From Symbiodinium natans (lineage: Eukaryota; Sar; Dinophyceae; Suessiales; Symbiodiniaceae), in contig CAJNDS010002129.1 of assembly GCA_905221605.1 (NCBI GenBank), positions 232,501-296,500 of the forward strand: a DNA stretch of 64,000 bases, written 5' to 3'. Of the stretch, positions 1-12,679 are shown piece by piece. Within the stretch, counting starts at the first letter, position 1. Every line of letters begins with the position of its first letter. A program made the position numbers and the translations under genes. The notes below the pieces were generated by a model. That model saw only the letters and a list, made by a program, of their open reading frames with translations. It was not told where the DNA came from and ran no database searches.

Positions 1-229
1 GCCAGAAGTCGATCAGCAACCGCAACACATCGCCACGGCCCTCTGCAGTGACGTTGTAGATCAACGCGTCCACATCCTCGTCACGCGATGCGTTGACTCG
101 CCCAGACGCGAGAACGTCCTGCACCTCCTCAACGCTCCCCTGAGACACGGCCCCCCAGAGCTCCGGCAGCCCATCGGCGGCTGCCAAGGCGACGAGCGCG
201 AGCCATGCCGTGGCCCGTTTCGGACACAT
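1..229 (-). CDS. Ankyrin-type protein, 5' exon with signal peptide (partial)
   Basis: The minus-strand frame opens with ATG at 229-227 and stays open to the left edge (76 codons). The first 20 or so residues are a short basic stretch (MCPKRATAW) followed by a hydrophobic Ala/Leu/Val core (LALVALAAADG), as in a secretory signal peptide. What follows has ankyrin helix character: ELWGAVSQGSVEEVQDVLASG, then ALIYNVTAEGRGDVLRLLI, which is the alternation of a G-x-x-E/D-x-V-x-x-L-L-x-x-G helix pair. The product is probably a secreted or membrane-anchored ankyrin-repeat protein that continues beyond the window. Ankyrin repeats bind partner proteins; no catalytic function can be read here. The start is chosen because it gives the signal peptide and because no in-frame ATG lies closer to the ankyrin part. 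The signal peptide is a by-eye call. Confidence 0.6.
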   Translation of the reverse strand, partial: MCPKRATAWLALVALAAADGLPELWGAVSQGSVEEVQDVLASGRVNASRDEDVDALIYNVTAEGRGDVLRLLIDFW

Positions 230-2190
230 CCCTATGGATGTCCTTAGAGGCGTTGCGCGTGATTCCGTGCTGACTTCTTATTCCCGAAAGCTCAGCTGGT
301 CGCCTGAGTCGATGAGCCGCAAACTACAGGTGAATTTGCTGCAATCACGCAGCACCAAGCATGTGCAATTCGTGCACATCATGCCTTCCTGCTTGCGTTC
401 AAGGACGACAAGCTAAACCTCGATGCACGACAAGATAAATTATTATTCAATGAAGAAACCTTTTCCGAACCCCACCCCACCACCCACCCCATGACGAGCA
501 CCGGTAGGGCCCCCGCTCCCTCGGGTTGTCCAGATCCCCCGGCTGCTAGCAGCAAGAAGCCATCAAGCAGCCTGCCACGATGCGGATTGATCCCAAATCT
601 TAGGCCCCTTTAGTCGGCAGTAACACATGGGGTAGGTTCAACGATCTTATCCGTCGAGGGCATTCTGGGGTATATAGGGATACCCCTATTTTGGAAAATG
701 CCATAATTATGGGGACTTCTGCGCATTTGTCTTCGGGCAGAATCTGCGCTGGGCTCCACCCGGCACAGCTGGTCCAGCTGAATTTCTCTCGGGACCCTTT
801 TTGGCCCAAAGTGTGTTTTTTGCTTCGGGGCGTTCCCCTAGATGCCTTCAAGGGTCTTCAGGGTTTTGAGGGGACTCTTACCACGTCTGAACCTGCTCAG
901 GGATGGTGTAGGGTTTTGGATGGTTTCATCTATACTCCCTTACAACCTTAATAAAAGATTTTTAATACCCTCTTAGGTTTTATATGAACAAAATAGACAA
1001 TAATTCCCAAGGAGGATATAGTCATTGCAACAGAGGCAGCGCCAGCTTCTTTGGGGCCTCTACGACCCGAAACCCTAAACCCTAAACCCTAAACCCTAAA
1101 CCCTAAACCCTAAACCCTAAACCCAGCATCCCACTCCTGGGATCCGTGGGACTTTCCTACCACACGACTTGGGAAGGCCTTGGTCTCTGCTGGTGCAACC
1201 CCAAACCCTGCAAAATAGCTGCGTTTAGGGTTTAGGGTTTAGGGTTTACGGTTTAGGGTTTAGGGTTTCGGGCTTAGGGTTTAGGGCTTAGGGCTTAGGG
1301 CTTAGGGCTTAGGGTCTTGGGTTTAGGGCTTAGGGCTTAGGGCCCCCAAACTGACGGAAACTGATGGGGAATTGGTGGCTGTTCTATCATATGGTACCTC
1401 GTATCCAGTGGATTAAAGGAGCCCGCGCAAGGTATCGAACTGGGAACCCTAAACCCTAAACCCCAAATGCTGACCCTGATCCAGGTAAACTTGGCGACCT
1501 CCCCTCGACATAGTCCGGCTGCGCCATCTTCTCTCAGAGGGCCTTGGTTTTAGGGTTTAGGGTTTAGGGTTTAGGATTTAGGATTTAGGCCTTGGTGAGG
1601 ACTTCCGGGGCTTTTGCTCCGAGGGCTCAATGGGGAGTTGTGGGGGGGGTGGAATGGGATTATATCGGGCTTACCGAAACCCCGCCCCAACTACCGCCGG
1701 CTCACCGAAATTGAAGCCCGAAACCCTAAACCCACATGGCTTTAGGATCTTGGATCCCACTGCTGCCTGGGGATCTCCCCAACTCAGGGTGCCTGCTTCG
1801 GGGATCCTTACAGAGAGGATTACAGCTCAATACCTGTGGGGGAAAATACCGCCATAGGCTTCCGCACACGTTCGAGCCTCCCATGTTTCTGAGCACTGCG
1901 TGCTGCGCGGCTGTAACAGGTTTCAGGGTTTCGGGCTTAGGCTCGCCCCCCCACCCCCCACAGCCCCCAACCCCCACCCCCCCCCCCCCCCAAAAAAAAA
2001 AAAAATGTAAAAACACACACAATCATGTCTGGACTCCAAACTCTCGAACACAGTGACGGGATTTTATTCTTCCGTGTCCAGCCCCCTCATCCCTGAAACC
2101 GCCACCCGTAACCAATTAACCCTAAACCCTAAACCCTAAACCCTAAACCCTAAACCCTAAACCCTAAACCCTAAACGAAACCAGGAGATC
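230..2190. other. Spacer with telomere-like blocks, no gene assigned
   Basis: The stretch 230-1,075 has no convincing exon. From 1,077 there are CCCTAAA blocks (1,077-1,124 and 2,118-2,175) and TTTAGGG-type blocks with TTAGGGC variants (1,204-1,345 and 1,549-1,590). A poly-C run followed by poly-A lies at about 1,977-2,005. Open frames here are short and run through repeats. Confidence 0.6.
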
Positions 2191-2191
2191 A

Positions 2192-3110
2192 GGATTTTCC
2201 TTCCCAAGCTGCCATGCTCTGCAGCAGCTCGGCAACCTGCATGCATGGAAGCTTGGTTGGGGGATGAGAAGAACCGATGTCATTTTTTGTGCAATTTGGC
2301 CAGTTCTCAAACTGATGGTCCATTTTGGGTACCCTAAATATTAATAGAGGCCGCCTTAGAAAACCAAAACCCACAAGGGACTACAGCGATGATCATCGGG
2401 AAAGCTTTGGAATCTTGTAGGTTCCTCCACTACACACCCCTGTTGACTGCTGGCTGGACATCCACAGCTTCATCACGGACCAGGAAGGACTTGGGTACAA
2501 AATAGGGGGTACCCCTTTTATACCCCAAATAGAGTAGAGTCCCCCGAAAGGGGCCCCCAAAAGGATTTTCCCCCTAAACCCTAAACCCTAAACCCTAAAC
2601 GCTAAACCCTAAACCCTAAACCCTAAACCCTAAACCCTAAACCCTAAACCTCATTTCCGGGAAAACCCCCACATGGAGATCGTGCAGCTTGCCTTGGCCG
2701 GCTGCGGCAAGCAACCGTTGACTCCGAGCTTCGGCCAAGAGCACGGTTCTTATCTATCCAGTTACCCTAAACCCTAAACCCTAAACCCTGAATCTTAACT
2801 GGTGCTGGGTCTCTCGACTCCGGATCACGCTGCATGCTTCGGCTTGAGATGTGGGGTGAAACCAACTAAAGCACTCTTTGAGCCAAGGAATGTGCGGCCA
2901 TGCTCTTCATCGCCACCATGGCATCATCCAGGACTTAACTGGTGCGTAAAAACACGATACTCGCGAACCCGCCCCGTCCATGTGGGTCGTAAGCCCTACA
3001 CCCTGCAGCGTGAATTTGTCGCGCCTGGGTGAAGCGCTGAGATGTAGTTCTCAAAAACCGAGTACTGCAGTGTCGCCTCTGGACACAGGGCCAGCCCATG
3101 AAGAAGCATT
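2192..3110 (-). CDS. Isolated minus-strand exons, possibly ankyrin-related
   Basis: Three stretches read as coding on the minus strand. About 2,250-2,192 gives VAELLQSMAAWE after a CAG acceptor. About 2,752-2,675 gives LLAEARSQRLLAAAGQGK, which resembles the first helix pair of an ankyrin repeat. About 3,110-3,010 gives LHGLALCPEATLQYSVFENY. They are separated by telomere-like blocks at 2,573-2,650 and 2,762-2,788, the same arrangement as the securely assigned genes further right. The exons cannot be joined with confidence and may belong to more than one gene. The 2,675-2,752 stretch is also open on the plus strand, so strand is not certain. Confidence 0.3.
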
Positions 3111-3119
3111 AGCGGGTTG

Positions 3120-6100
3120 AGGTTTTGCTGTAGGTTTTTAGGGTGTGCTCAGCAAAAGCGTGCAATGGAAGGCCACGTCAAGGGATACGTGATCCGCAAG
3201 AACGAAACTCTGCCTTCAAAGGGCTACAGGAGGATTCATAGGAAGCGACCTTTTGGGGTCCGAGTTTTTGCCCGAAACCCTAAACCCAAACCCGAAACCC
3301 TAAACCCTAATGAAACTGAAGGGAGGTTGTGGCTTGGTCCTGGGAGTACGGGTCCTGCACTCATAGGAGGCTTGGAAGGTTTTTGTGAAGGAGGAAGCTC
3401 TGCAGCCCCTATAACCCGCGAGAGTTCCAGGGTCTAGGGTAACCAAGTAACCTCAAAATGGTTGAGGAACTTCGGAGATCTTCGAACTGAGACGTTACGA
3501 GTTCCCTGAACTTACGCCCAACATGACTCGAGGCCGGCAACCTCCAATCCTAGACTTTATGCCCTGAGCCGGCTTGGGGTCGAGGCTTTTAGGGCTTGGT
3601 GTTTGGGGCTTAGAGTTTCGGGGCTTCTTCGATCCGTCTTCTGTAACTGAAGCTGCAATACGCAGCATCTGCTCAGAGACCGGGACTCTTGCGAGCTCTG
3701 TCTCAGAGGCTTACGCTTGTAGGGTTTGGGGGGCTTAAGGGTTGGTGGTCTAACTAGAGTCAAAGTCTTAAGTCTTCGGGCCTGAGGGGGGGCGGGCCTT
3801 CTTGACGGTCTCTGCATCCACGGCGCGGCCGTTCGCATCGCGCTCCATCCTTGGGGTCTGGCGCGCAGGGAAGGGAAGGGGGGGAGGGGAGGGGGAAGGG
3901 GAGTGTGCGGGCCTTGGGTCAGCTCGAAACCCTAAACCCTAAACTTTATGGGTCATGCACCTGGCCACCTGGCTGAGGCTGAGGCGTATCCAACGTGAAG
4001 CGGGTGAGGTAAAAAAACGCCTCAGCATGCAAATTGTCCAGAAACTGTAGCTTCAGCAACCCGACCGAAACAAGACTCTTGCAGGGCCTCGGGTTTGGGT
4101 GCGGAAAAAACCGTAACCTTTGCGCCCATGGAAAAAGGGGAGATCGGTACCATAACTGTCAGGGGATAAACCCTTAAGGTGCGGACGGGGGGCTACTCTA
4201 GGCTCAAGGAAGCTCTTGGTCCCTGGCAGCTGGCACACCCATGAGGCACACGCGCGCCTGCACTCAGGTCGTGCTCATGTCTGATCACCCTTCTGCAATC
4301 CGGCTCGACGTGGCCGTTGTTCCGACCTTGCCCCCTGAACAGTTTTCATAATGCGATAGAAATCCCAATATAGAACAACCCCCAAATAGCCTGGATGGCT
4401 TGGAAATCTGACATCCTGACCCAAGCCGGCCTCCTCGTCATAATGGTTGGAGTTGCCCGTGCCAAGATTGTTCAGCACCGTGAAAACTGCGTCCATGTTG
4501 GCTGGGTACCTGCCATACTCATCAGGCTAACACAATCTAACACAGCTTGCATCAGAGGGCGCAGCACCCGAATGCAAGGCGGCAGAACGGAGTTTGGAGC
4601 AACTGCTGGCGGAACCAAGGCCAATCCACGCGACGGTCACCTAAGCATCGTCATGATACCATGGGCTTATAAGGTCATGTATCCAAAAGGACGGTGGTCG
4701 CAGCTCACGCAATCACCTGTTTGACAGACCTCTGCAAAGCTCGTCTCACGAAGAACCTCTGTTACAGGCGACACAAGAAGAGATGACCCAGACAACAGCC
4801 GGGCAACGAATCCTCCGTAACGTGGCACGTCGCACGTCTGGGCCGGACATGTTGCAAGCCAAAAGTATTGCCACGCTTAGTCAGTCAGTCCTTTAGTTGC
4901 CGGTCCCCCCCTCCCCCACCCCCCAAAAAATGATCCTCGCGAAGGGGAACCCAACCCTCTGAGCTCCGCACGCTCGTCGACCAGGTTGGAGCAATCGAGA
5001 TACTTCCATGCCAGCCTCTTCTCCTCTCGCTGCCCGCAACGCAAGTCTTCTCTCTGCAAAGCCCTCGTGTCGAAGAGATGCAACTTGGGCGGATGGGCTG
5101 CCGATCCTGCTCATCCGGATCCATGATGCCCCATGCCAGCCATCCGAGAAGCGCAGCGCGCTGCAGCGCAACTCTGGCAGAAGCCTCAGGCGTGGCGCAA
5201 TCTCTGAAGGGCCACGTCCAAAAGCGCCCGTGCTGCCTCGAAAGCATATATGCGAAGCTCTAGAGTCTGGCTGCTCTAGCTTCTGGATTCTAGGCAAACG
5301 GCCATTTCTCGCGCTTCGATCAGGTCGCCCAGCACAGGGGAAGCGCCTGCACTGGATCTGTGCTTCCCATATCTGTGCGTTGTCAAAGAAAAGGTGACCC
5401 AACAAAGAAACGCCCTCCCAAATGGATGTACACCCCACCCCCAATACCAAACGCCCCCCAACAATTGATGTTCGCATGAGTCGCGCCTTGTGAATATGGT
5501 CAGTTCTCTAGATTAGGGTACCTTATTTGGGCACCCTACATAATAGGGGCCGCCTTATAGTGAGGACCTCAAAATGGACCATGTTTTCGAGAAATGACCA
5601 TATATTCTTATATGCTAATTCTTATATGCTAATTATAATGCAACGAGAATACTGAACTTTCAGGGGGGGTCGTGATTGCGACCTTTGCAACTGGACTCTA
5701 GGCACTTGGGACTCTCCCTAGATGACCCTGAGCTCCCTCCTTCAGCCCACAGGCACCTGCCTGCGCGAGGAAGTGGGGGGGAGAGTTTTTAGTCGGTACA
5801 AGAGGCACCCTGTCGTTACAACTCCTGTAAACAGGACCTCCAAAAAGGGCCCTTATAACAACACCAAGAACGCGGTTGCGCAGTACAGTTCTGTATGGAA
5901 GCACAAGCCCAGCATCCGCAGCTTAGTTCTGGGGAGGCTTGCGGGTGTGCGTTGCGCCTCCGCCTCTGGACGCCACGGAATCATGGCCAAGGGCTTTGGC
6001 TTTGCGTGCAAGATGTCAAGCACACAATTATGGGTGGGTGATGAGGTAACTCTGGGGTGAGCTAAGCAGCCTGCTTTAGGTGTGAGGCTTTGGCATTAGC

Positions 6101-6660
6101 CGAACTAGCCGAAGTGCCGTGACAGATATATGACAGGTGCCGATGCTTGATGTCTGCTCCCGTGTAATTACCACCTAAACACCCCCAGATGCGGGTAGTC
6201 CTGCAACCGGTATTGACGTGCCTGTTGCTGCTCGGAATAAGGATAACCTTCTGTGAGTTCAAGGGTGTCGAACTGCCTGCGGACCGCAGGTGCTGACGAG
6301 CCCTGAAGCGGCATCGGCGTGGACGGATTTCTGCATCTGCACGCAGACACCGTGGACGCCGCTGAGGCACCCGTAAAGTACCATTGGGTATTGGGTGTCC
6401 ACAATGGGTTGCAAGTCTGCAAAGTTTCCGACCGTTTCCACAAAAGCTGCACCCTGCAGTTAAGTTGGCATCGGGAAGCATGGCCAACTTCCAAGGCATG
6501 GGCGCTTCCTGCTCCTGGCGAAACGGCGTCGCTTCGAGACAGAGAGCGGGAAAGGGAAGAAAAACAGAGTGTATTGATTATAGGGTTCTTCAGGGAGGGG
6601 GGTTCATGGGAGGGGGGGGGGGGGGGGGTAGGTACCTGGATCAACTTGGTTTTAGGTATT
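3120..6660. other. Region without a supported gene
   Basis: Several open frames of 100-194 codons exist on both strands (the longest lies at 4,893-5,477), but they overlap each other and none shows a family motif or a splice-consistent context. Present are CCCTAAA fragments (3,277-3,308; 3,928-3,945), a poly-C/poly-A tract at 4,907-4,930, one inverted-repeat element at 5,495-5,603 and a poly-G run at about 6,613-6,629. Confidence 0.5.
5495..5603. mobile_element. MITE-like inverted-repeat element, family E
   Basis: The ends are ATATGGTCAGTTCTC and its imperfect reverse complement ending GAGAAATGACCATAT. The interior holds GGTACC-type and GGGGCCGCCTTA motifs. A related partial copy reads through about 2,295-2,362 (same GGTACCCTAAAT and GAGGCCGCCTTA motifs). 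There is no coding capacity, so it would be non-autonomous. Confidence 0.45.
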
Positions 6661-6661
6661 C

Positions 6662-6752
6662 GAGTTTAGGGTACAGGGTTTAGGGTTTAGGGTTTAGGGT
6701 TTAGGGTTTAGGGTTTAGCGTTTAGGGTTTAGGGTTTAGGGTTTAGGGTTTA
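6662..6752. repeat. (TTTAGGG)n block
   Basis: Thirteen or so nearly perfect heptamers of the plant-type telomere repeat, followed at 6,885-7,130 by degenerate CCCTAAA/CCCTGAA copies on the opposite strand. Confidence 0.9.
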
Positions 6753-7139
6753 CCCCATACTCTGAACTTCCCCTCTGCTTGGGACAACACAAAAAAATCG
6801 TCACAAGAGCGGGACGCGCAGCCCTGAACCCTACAAGCTGAGCCCACAAGAAACGCCCAGCCCTAGAATCCTCAAGCCTCAACTCTAAACCCTGAACCCT
6901 CAACCCTAAACACTAAACCCTGAAACCCTGAAACCCTGAAACCCGAAACCCTGAAACCCTAAACCATAAACCCTGAACCTTGAAACCCTAAACCCTAACC
7001 CTGAACCCTAAACCCTGAAACCCTGAAACCCTTCAAACCCTGAACGCTGAGACCCTAAACCCCAATCCCCAAACCCTAAACCCTGAAACCCTGAGACCCT
7101 AAAACCTTGAAACCCTAAACCCTAAACCCCTCAGACCCT

Positions 7140-10100
7140 CTTCTCCTGGAGGCGGAGGCCCAGCTCCTCAGCTCGCCGCTCGGCCTCGGCTTGACAGGTT
7201 TCTTGGAAACTTGGGGGGTTCGTTTAGGGTTTAGGGTGTAGGGTTTAGGGTTTAGGGTTTGGGGTTTGGGGTTTGGGGTTTGGGGTTTGGGGCTTGGGGT
7301 TTGGGGTTTGGGGTTTGGGGTTTGGGGTCTCAGGGTTTAGGGTTAGGGTTCAGGGTTTAGGGTTGGAATTTGACCTTGATGTTGTTTAAGACTTTCGGAT
7401 CCCAGGGCTGTGGTTTCGGAGTTTTTTAGGGTCGCAGGGCTTGGTTATTGGGATCTGGAGGTTGCAGGGATGTGGAAAGAAGAGAGCCCGCTGAGATGCA
7501 GGCTGACAATATGCACACCTCCTCTTGAAGCCCGCTTCTTGTGCTTAAGACAGCACTGTTCGCTTCCATCAACAAACTTAGCATCCGGCGGATTCCGGTC
7601 AATGCTAGGCCCTAGACGATGAAGGGCTCAGGGTCCCGAAACCCTAAACCCTAACCCCTAAGCCCTAAACCCTAAACCCCAAACCCTAAACCCTAAACCC
7701 TGAACCCGAATTGCTTCCTGAGGCTGCCCACTTTGGCGGCGCGCTGTCGCTCCTTTGCCAGGCCGTCCTCTGAGCTTAGCTGTTTGGACGTCTGTATTCG
7801 TAAGGGGCTTAGGGTTTAGGGTTTAGGGTTTAGGGTTGAAGGGTTTATGTGCTTAATTCGTAAGGGGTTCGGGTTTAGGGGTTCAGGTTTAGTGTTTAAG
7901 GGTTTGTTGTGGTTTAGGGGCTCTGGTATGGAGGTTTGAGGGTTTAGGGGTTCAGGCTTGGGGGTTCAGGGTTTTTGGTGGTTGTTGGGGCTTAGGGGCG
8001 TTAGGGCTTGTAAGGTTTAGGGGCTCTCCAGAAAGCAACTCTCCGCCTAGTACGCAGGTTGGCCTGCAAACCCCCGTCCTCGAGCTGCCGCAGCTCTTCT
8101 CTTAGAGAGTCCCGCGCTTCAGCTGCATCCACCCGCCTCGCTGCAGAGTCACTCTAAGACTCTCAGGGTTAAGGGTTCAGGCTTCAGGGTTCAGGGTTCA
8201 GGGTTTAGGGTTTAGGGTTTGGGGTTCAGGGTTTAGGGTTTAGGGTTTAGGGTGTAGGGTGTAGGGTTTAGGGTTTAGGGTTTAGGGTTCGAAAGGCAGC
8301 ACTCAAGCAAGGCTCAGATTGACCTCTGTGCCCCAGGCAATTTCTCGCTCTCCCCGTACCGGCTCCGCAGGCGGTCACGCTCGGCCTGCACCACGTGCGC
8401 TCACAGCGTCTCCCTCTCCCAGAGAAGGACCCCTTGACACGAAGCACATTTAGGGTTTAGGGTTTAGGGTTTAGGGTTTAGGGTTTAGGGTTTAGGGTTT
8501 AGGGTTTAGGGTTTAGGGTTTAGGGTTTAGGGTTTAGGGTTTAGGGTTTAGGGTTTAGGCTTTGGTTTAGGATTGAGGGCTTTGGGTCCTACACCCGGCT
8601 GCTACCCGCCTCTAGGTCCTGGAGCTCGCGTTGCAGAGTACGGTCGGTCGACACGCGCGCCCGCGCGTTTTGGAGCTCTTCTCCTGCTCGTTTTTGTGAA
8701 ACCCATCTCCTAAGGCAGCGCAGCTGTTCCACCTACCGCCATCTGCCAACTGGAACGGCAAAGGGATATTGCCTGGAATGTAATGCCCGATGCTTCGGGG
8801 CCTTCAGGGATGTTTACACTACATTCACATAAGGTAAGTCACCCTTACATCTCGCAACAGGGAAAACGTATCCGATTTATTGGATATCATTTGCTGAATT
8901 TAGACTGAAGGCAAAGGGCTAACTTCGTGAATCCTAAACACTAGGTTGTACTCCCGGGTCAGAGCTCCAAACAGTTGAGTCGTCTGTTGGGGTCTTTGTC
9001 TTGCTACGGCCCCTTAGATATCAGGGTACCTGAAGAGGGACAGCGAGAGCATGTCAATTCAGGTCTTTTGGCGTTTTCAGGATTGACGGTTCAGGGTTTA
9101 GGGTTTTGGGGTTTTAGGGGTTTGGGGTTTTAGTGATCGGCTTGGGGTTTAGGATTAAGGGGCCCTAAAAACGCACACTGGGGGGTGGAGCCCCAAAATA
9201 AGGAGTAGTAGGCTGGGCTTCCCGCGGAGACCATCGCACCTGAACCAAGGAAGTGGCATGGCGGCACGCCCTAAGTGCCTAAACCGCCTAAACCCTTAAA
9301 CCCTCAACCCTGAACCCTCAGTTCAGGACCACATTGGCACCATGAGCTTTCAGGTTTGGAGCAGCCCCCGGCTTCACCTGCGAAGCCCGGATTCGCTGAG
9401 GTCTGGACTGGCTCTGTACACTGGCGATCCTTGGCACATCACCAGAAGTGCGGGAACCACAACCACGCTGTGTTTTTTTCTGTAGTCCTGATTTTAGATT
9501 GTGATGGGCGTTGCTGCAATTTTAGGTCCCTGCTCATTTTGGGCGAAGGCAAGGGGAAGAGGGACGGGGGGGGTCTTTGCAAACTGAAGGGAACAACGGC
9601 CTAAACCCTAAAACGCACAATCGCCCTAAACCCAGTAAGTCTCTAAGCCACCTCAAGCCCTGGGAACCCCCCTCAAACCCCCCCCCCCCCCAAAAGCTCC
9701 TAAATCCTCGAAATCCCGGAGCCCCATTTAACAAAACAAAGGCTGCCAGGCCACCGATCCTCGAGGCGCGAACGATCAGCCTGGCCGACGCGATTCGGCT
9801 TGGGCAGCAGGGCTCAGGGTTTAGGAATCAGGGTGGGTTTAGGTGTCAAGGGCTTTGTGGGTTTTTATAGTTTTGTGAAACGCTAAACCCGAAAAAAGGA
9901 GGAAGCAGATGCTCCGCGCCTCGTTGTGCTGGAGTTTGCTCTGAGCCTGGAGAGAGGGCTTGGACCGTTCAGGCCACCAAAAAAGCCAAACCCGAAGCCC
10001 CCAAACTCCCCAAAACTCGCAGTCGGAATGAGGGTCCCGATTCCAGCCCCTCCAAAAACCCCCAACCCCCCCCCCCCCCGCCTCCCCCCAAAAAACCCTA

Positions 10101-10305
10101 AACCCCAAACCCTAAACCCTAAACCCTAAACCCTAAACCCTAAAACCTCAACCCTAAACCCTAAACCCTAAACCCTAAACCCTAAACCCTAAACCCTAAA
10201 CCCTAAACCCTAAACAAAAAAAGCAGCGGACTCACCCAGCTGCAGCTCCGCCTCCTGCTCCCGGGCCTGGACCAAGGCCAGCTGGGCCTCGCAGCTCTCG
10301 AGACC
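7140..10305 (-). CDS. Coiled-coil protein gene with telomere-repeat introns
   Basis: This is a series of short exons, each rich in E, R, K, Q, A and L in heptad-like spacing. They lie at 10,305-10,236 (EAQLALVQAREQEAELQL, donor GTGAGT), 8,683-8,610, 8,385-8,339, 8,136 to about 8,070, 7,767 to about 7,710 and about 7,190-7,145. The four exons from 8,683 to 7,767 join in compatible phase, for example ESEKL from 8,339 into RVDAAEARDSLREELRQLE. Donors include GC and GA, and acceptors are AG followed by G. The introns contain (TTTAGGG)n at 8,448-8,570 and 8,160-8,290 and (CCCTAAA)n at 10,096-10,215. Further likely exons upstream are at about 11,235-11,160 and 12,885-12,795. I do not recognise a family; a structural or scaffolding coiled coil is the only inference. 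Exons between 8,683 and 10,236 are probably missing from this list. Confidence 0.5.
7225..7360. repeat. TTTAGGG grading into (TTTGGGG)n
   Basis: The block begins as TTTAGGG and becomes about ten copies of the variant heptamer TTTGGGG (7,256-7,330), then returns to degenerate TTTAGGG. It lies at the 3' side of the coiled-coil exons. Confidence 0.9.
8160..8570. repeat. Two (TTTAGGG)n blocks flanking one exon
   Basis: The blocks at 8,160-8,290 (degenerate) and 8,448-8,570 (about 17 near-perfect heptamers) sit on either side of the coiled-coil exon at 8,385-8,339, so each is most of an intron. Confidence 0.85.
10096..10215. repeat. (CCCTAAA)n block
   Basis: About 16 near-perfect heptamers next to a poly-C/poly-A tract (10,067-10,095), immediately downstream (coding sense) of the exon ending at 10,236. 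Confidence 0.9.
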
Positions 10306-11799
10306 CTCCGCAAAAGAGCCCTTTCTGGGATGGCTTGAGAGGCTCTTAGGGGTGTCAGGATGTGTAAGGTTTGCTTTTTGCTTTTATGTTCTTGTGGGGG
10401 GGTGCGTTCTCCTCAAAGGAGGCACAAGTCTTCTAAGGACGAGGTCGTCACAAAAAGCTAAGCCTTTCAACGTCAGTCTCGCTGACCTCCGCGCACGGCG
10501 CACAGAAGACAGACACGCTATCGCTTTTCCACACTGGCGCGCAACAGAGGCGGTCAGGACCAGCGTGTGGCCAGGCTTTCTGCTCGGTGTTCCAACGAAG
10601 GCTCAGGTAGGTTGGGGCATCGGGATACTCGGGCTACCTGTAGCCCACCATCGCAGGGCGAAGCACGCCCTTGCCGCCCACAGGCAAGCCGTCTTTCAGC
10701 GCAGGAGAATCGCCTCCGAGCAGGACGGAAAGGGTTTAGAAGCCAACAGGCGCCATGCACCCTCCAACCTTCGCCTCTAAAGCCTCTCAAGCATCAAACC
10801 CTTCTGGCGCCTTTGCCCTTGCCCTTGCCCTCCAGGCCCTTGCCGGTAGCCAGGCCCATGCGTCTCCAAAATCCTGGCTCCTCCTGCAGAGGCCCAAAAA
10901 GAAGCCCAGCAACCCCAGCAGCCGCAGCCAACACCAAAACCCACTCCTCTACTGGCCGGTGGAAACCGAGCTTCTCCCAATCCACCTGTGGCAGGCTGTG
11001 GCTCTTTAACTAGGGCTTTGGGGTGAGGCCTCCAATCTCTGTGAGACTGGAATCTGCGAAAGCTTTGGGGATTCGGCGTTAGGCTAGCGCAACACGGCAT
11101 GTCCGTGGCGGGCACCCTTTTGGAAAGCCTTGAAAAAGTACACAAGGTGGCACCTTGCCGGTGAGGCCACCGTCGTCGCCCCCGCGCCGCGCGACGCCCT
11201 CGGGCCTCGGAAAGGCGATCGGAGGTGGTGACGCTGACAGATGTTGGGGGGGTGGGCTGCAGTAGGGTTTAGGGCGACAGGGCGTAGAGTCTGGTTTAAG
11301 GATGGTTTGAAGGGTTCATACAGGAATACAGAGGATCAGGATGTCCAATGAAATGAAGAAGGCAGCGCAGGAGGTCGGGCGAGAACGGCAGCAAAATGCC
11401 AAAACAAACACGAGCAGCTGGTTTTTTGACTTCCTGGGTGTGCAACCCAGAGCTGTAAGCCCGCCCCTGCACCATCTCAAACCACCCTGCACCATCAAAC
11501 CACCCCTGAAAAATCCTCGGCCATCCTATAGCACTTTAACTATCCACAAAACATCCTTAGCCAGACTCTGCCACCCTCAACCACCCTGAGCCAACAGCAG
11601 TGGAGTGGGATCGCCGAAGCCCTGTGGGACAGAGCCTTCGCCGGTCGAGGGAATCAGGGTCTCAGCTTGGGACGTCCGGAGCTGATTTGATTCGATCTCA
11701 GGGTTTGGACCCCCGGAGTTTCGGAGCCAGAGAACCGCAGCAAGGGATGCTAAGTGCTGCATGCGAAGATGAAACTTCAGAACCCCAAGCCAGGGTCCT

Positions 11800-12172
11800 A
11801 GGGTTTAGGGTTTAGGGTTTAGGGTTTGGGGTTTAGGGTTTAGGGTTTGGGGTTTAGGGTTTAGGGTTTCGGGTTTGGGGTTTAGGGTTTAGGGTCCTAA
11901 GGCTCTGCGGCTTCAGGTTTCGAAGGTTTCGGATTTCGGGAAGGCACCTGGCTGGATCACGCGGCCGCCAGGTCCTCGAATCTTGTTGAGGATCTTGCGG
12001 CACCTCGGGTGCCGAACTTGGGGTGCCTCTTAGGGTTTGGGGTTTCAAGTTCAGAGTTTAGGGTTTAGGGTTTAGGGTTTGGGGTTTGGGGTTTAGGGTT
12101 TAGGGTTTAGGGTTTAGGGTTTAGGGTTTAGGGTTTAGGGTTTAGGGTTTAGGGTTTAGGGTTTAGGGGGGA
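11800..12172. repeat. TTTAGGG / TTTGGGG blocks
   Basis: Blocks at 11,800-11,895 and 12,056-12,172 mix TTTAGGG and TTTGGGG heptamers. Between them, 11,905-12,030 is unique sequence that may hold an exon but gives no clear frame choice. Confidence 0.85.
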
Positions 12173-12679
12173 TTTGGGAAAATGTCATGAGCGTGCATGG
12201 TGCCTCGGTGTAGACGTAGGGTTTGCAGGGATTCCGGTGTGTTGGGCTTGCTGGACATATTATGTGCGGGCGTTCGCCGGACTCTTTTTCTTCTTTATGT
12301 TGTCCAGCATTTTGCACGCATACTAAAAGCCCAAAGAAAACAAAAAAAAGTTAGGAAGCGCGCAAATCTACTATACTTTAGAGGCTTTTTCTGCGCTCGC
12401 CCTTCAATTCTAATAACAATATATTTTTTTGCTGCTAGTCTGTCATGAATTATATTCACTTAAAAAATTGTGCCCCTTGATGGTACTTTTACCGGGGCAC
12501 TAAAGAAGCCTAATCAAAGACCCCCAAATTACCTTTCTTGAAACGTGGTCTTTTGCCCGTATAATATCATATTTGAGTAGAATTATGACAGGCCTATCAC
12601 TGGACAAAAACTGTCATCATAAAGGCTGAGGAATTCATTATCTGGATTCATCTTTGGAATCTCCCGAACATGAATATGG

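Noticed and set aside
4893-5477. 194-codon minus-strand frame
   Set aside because: Two other minus-strand frames and two plus-strand frames are open over the same GC-rich stretch and none has a motif. It could still contain an exon, but it cannot be supported.
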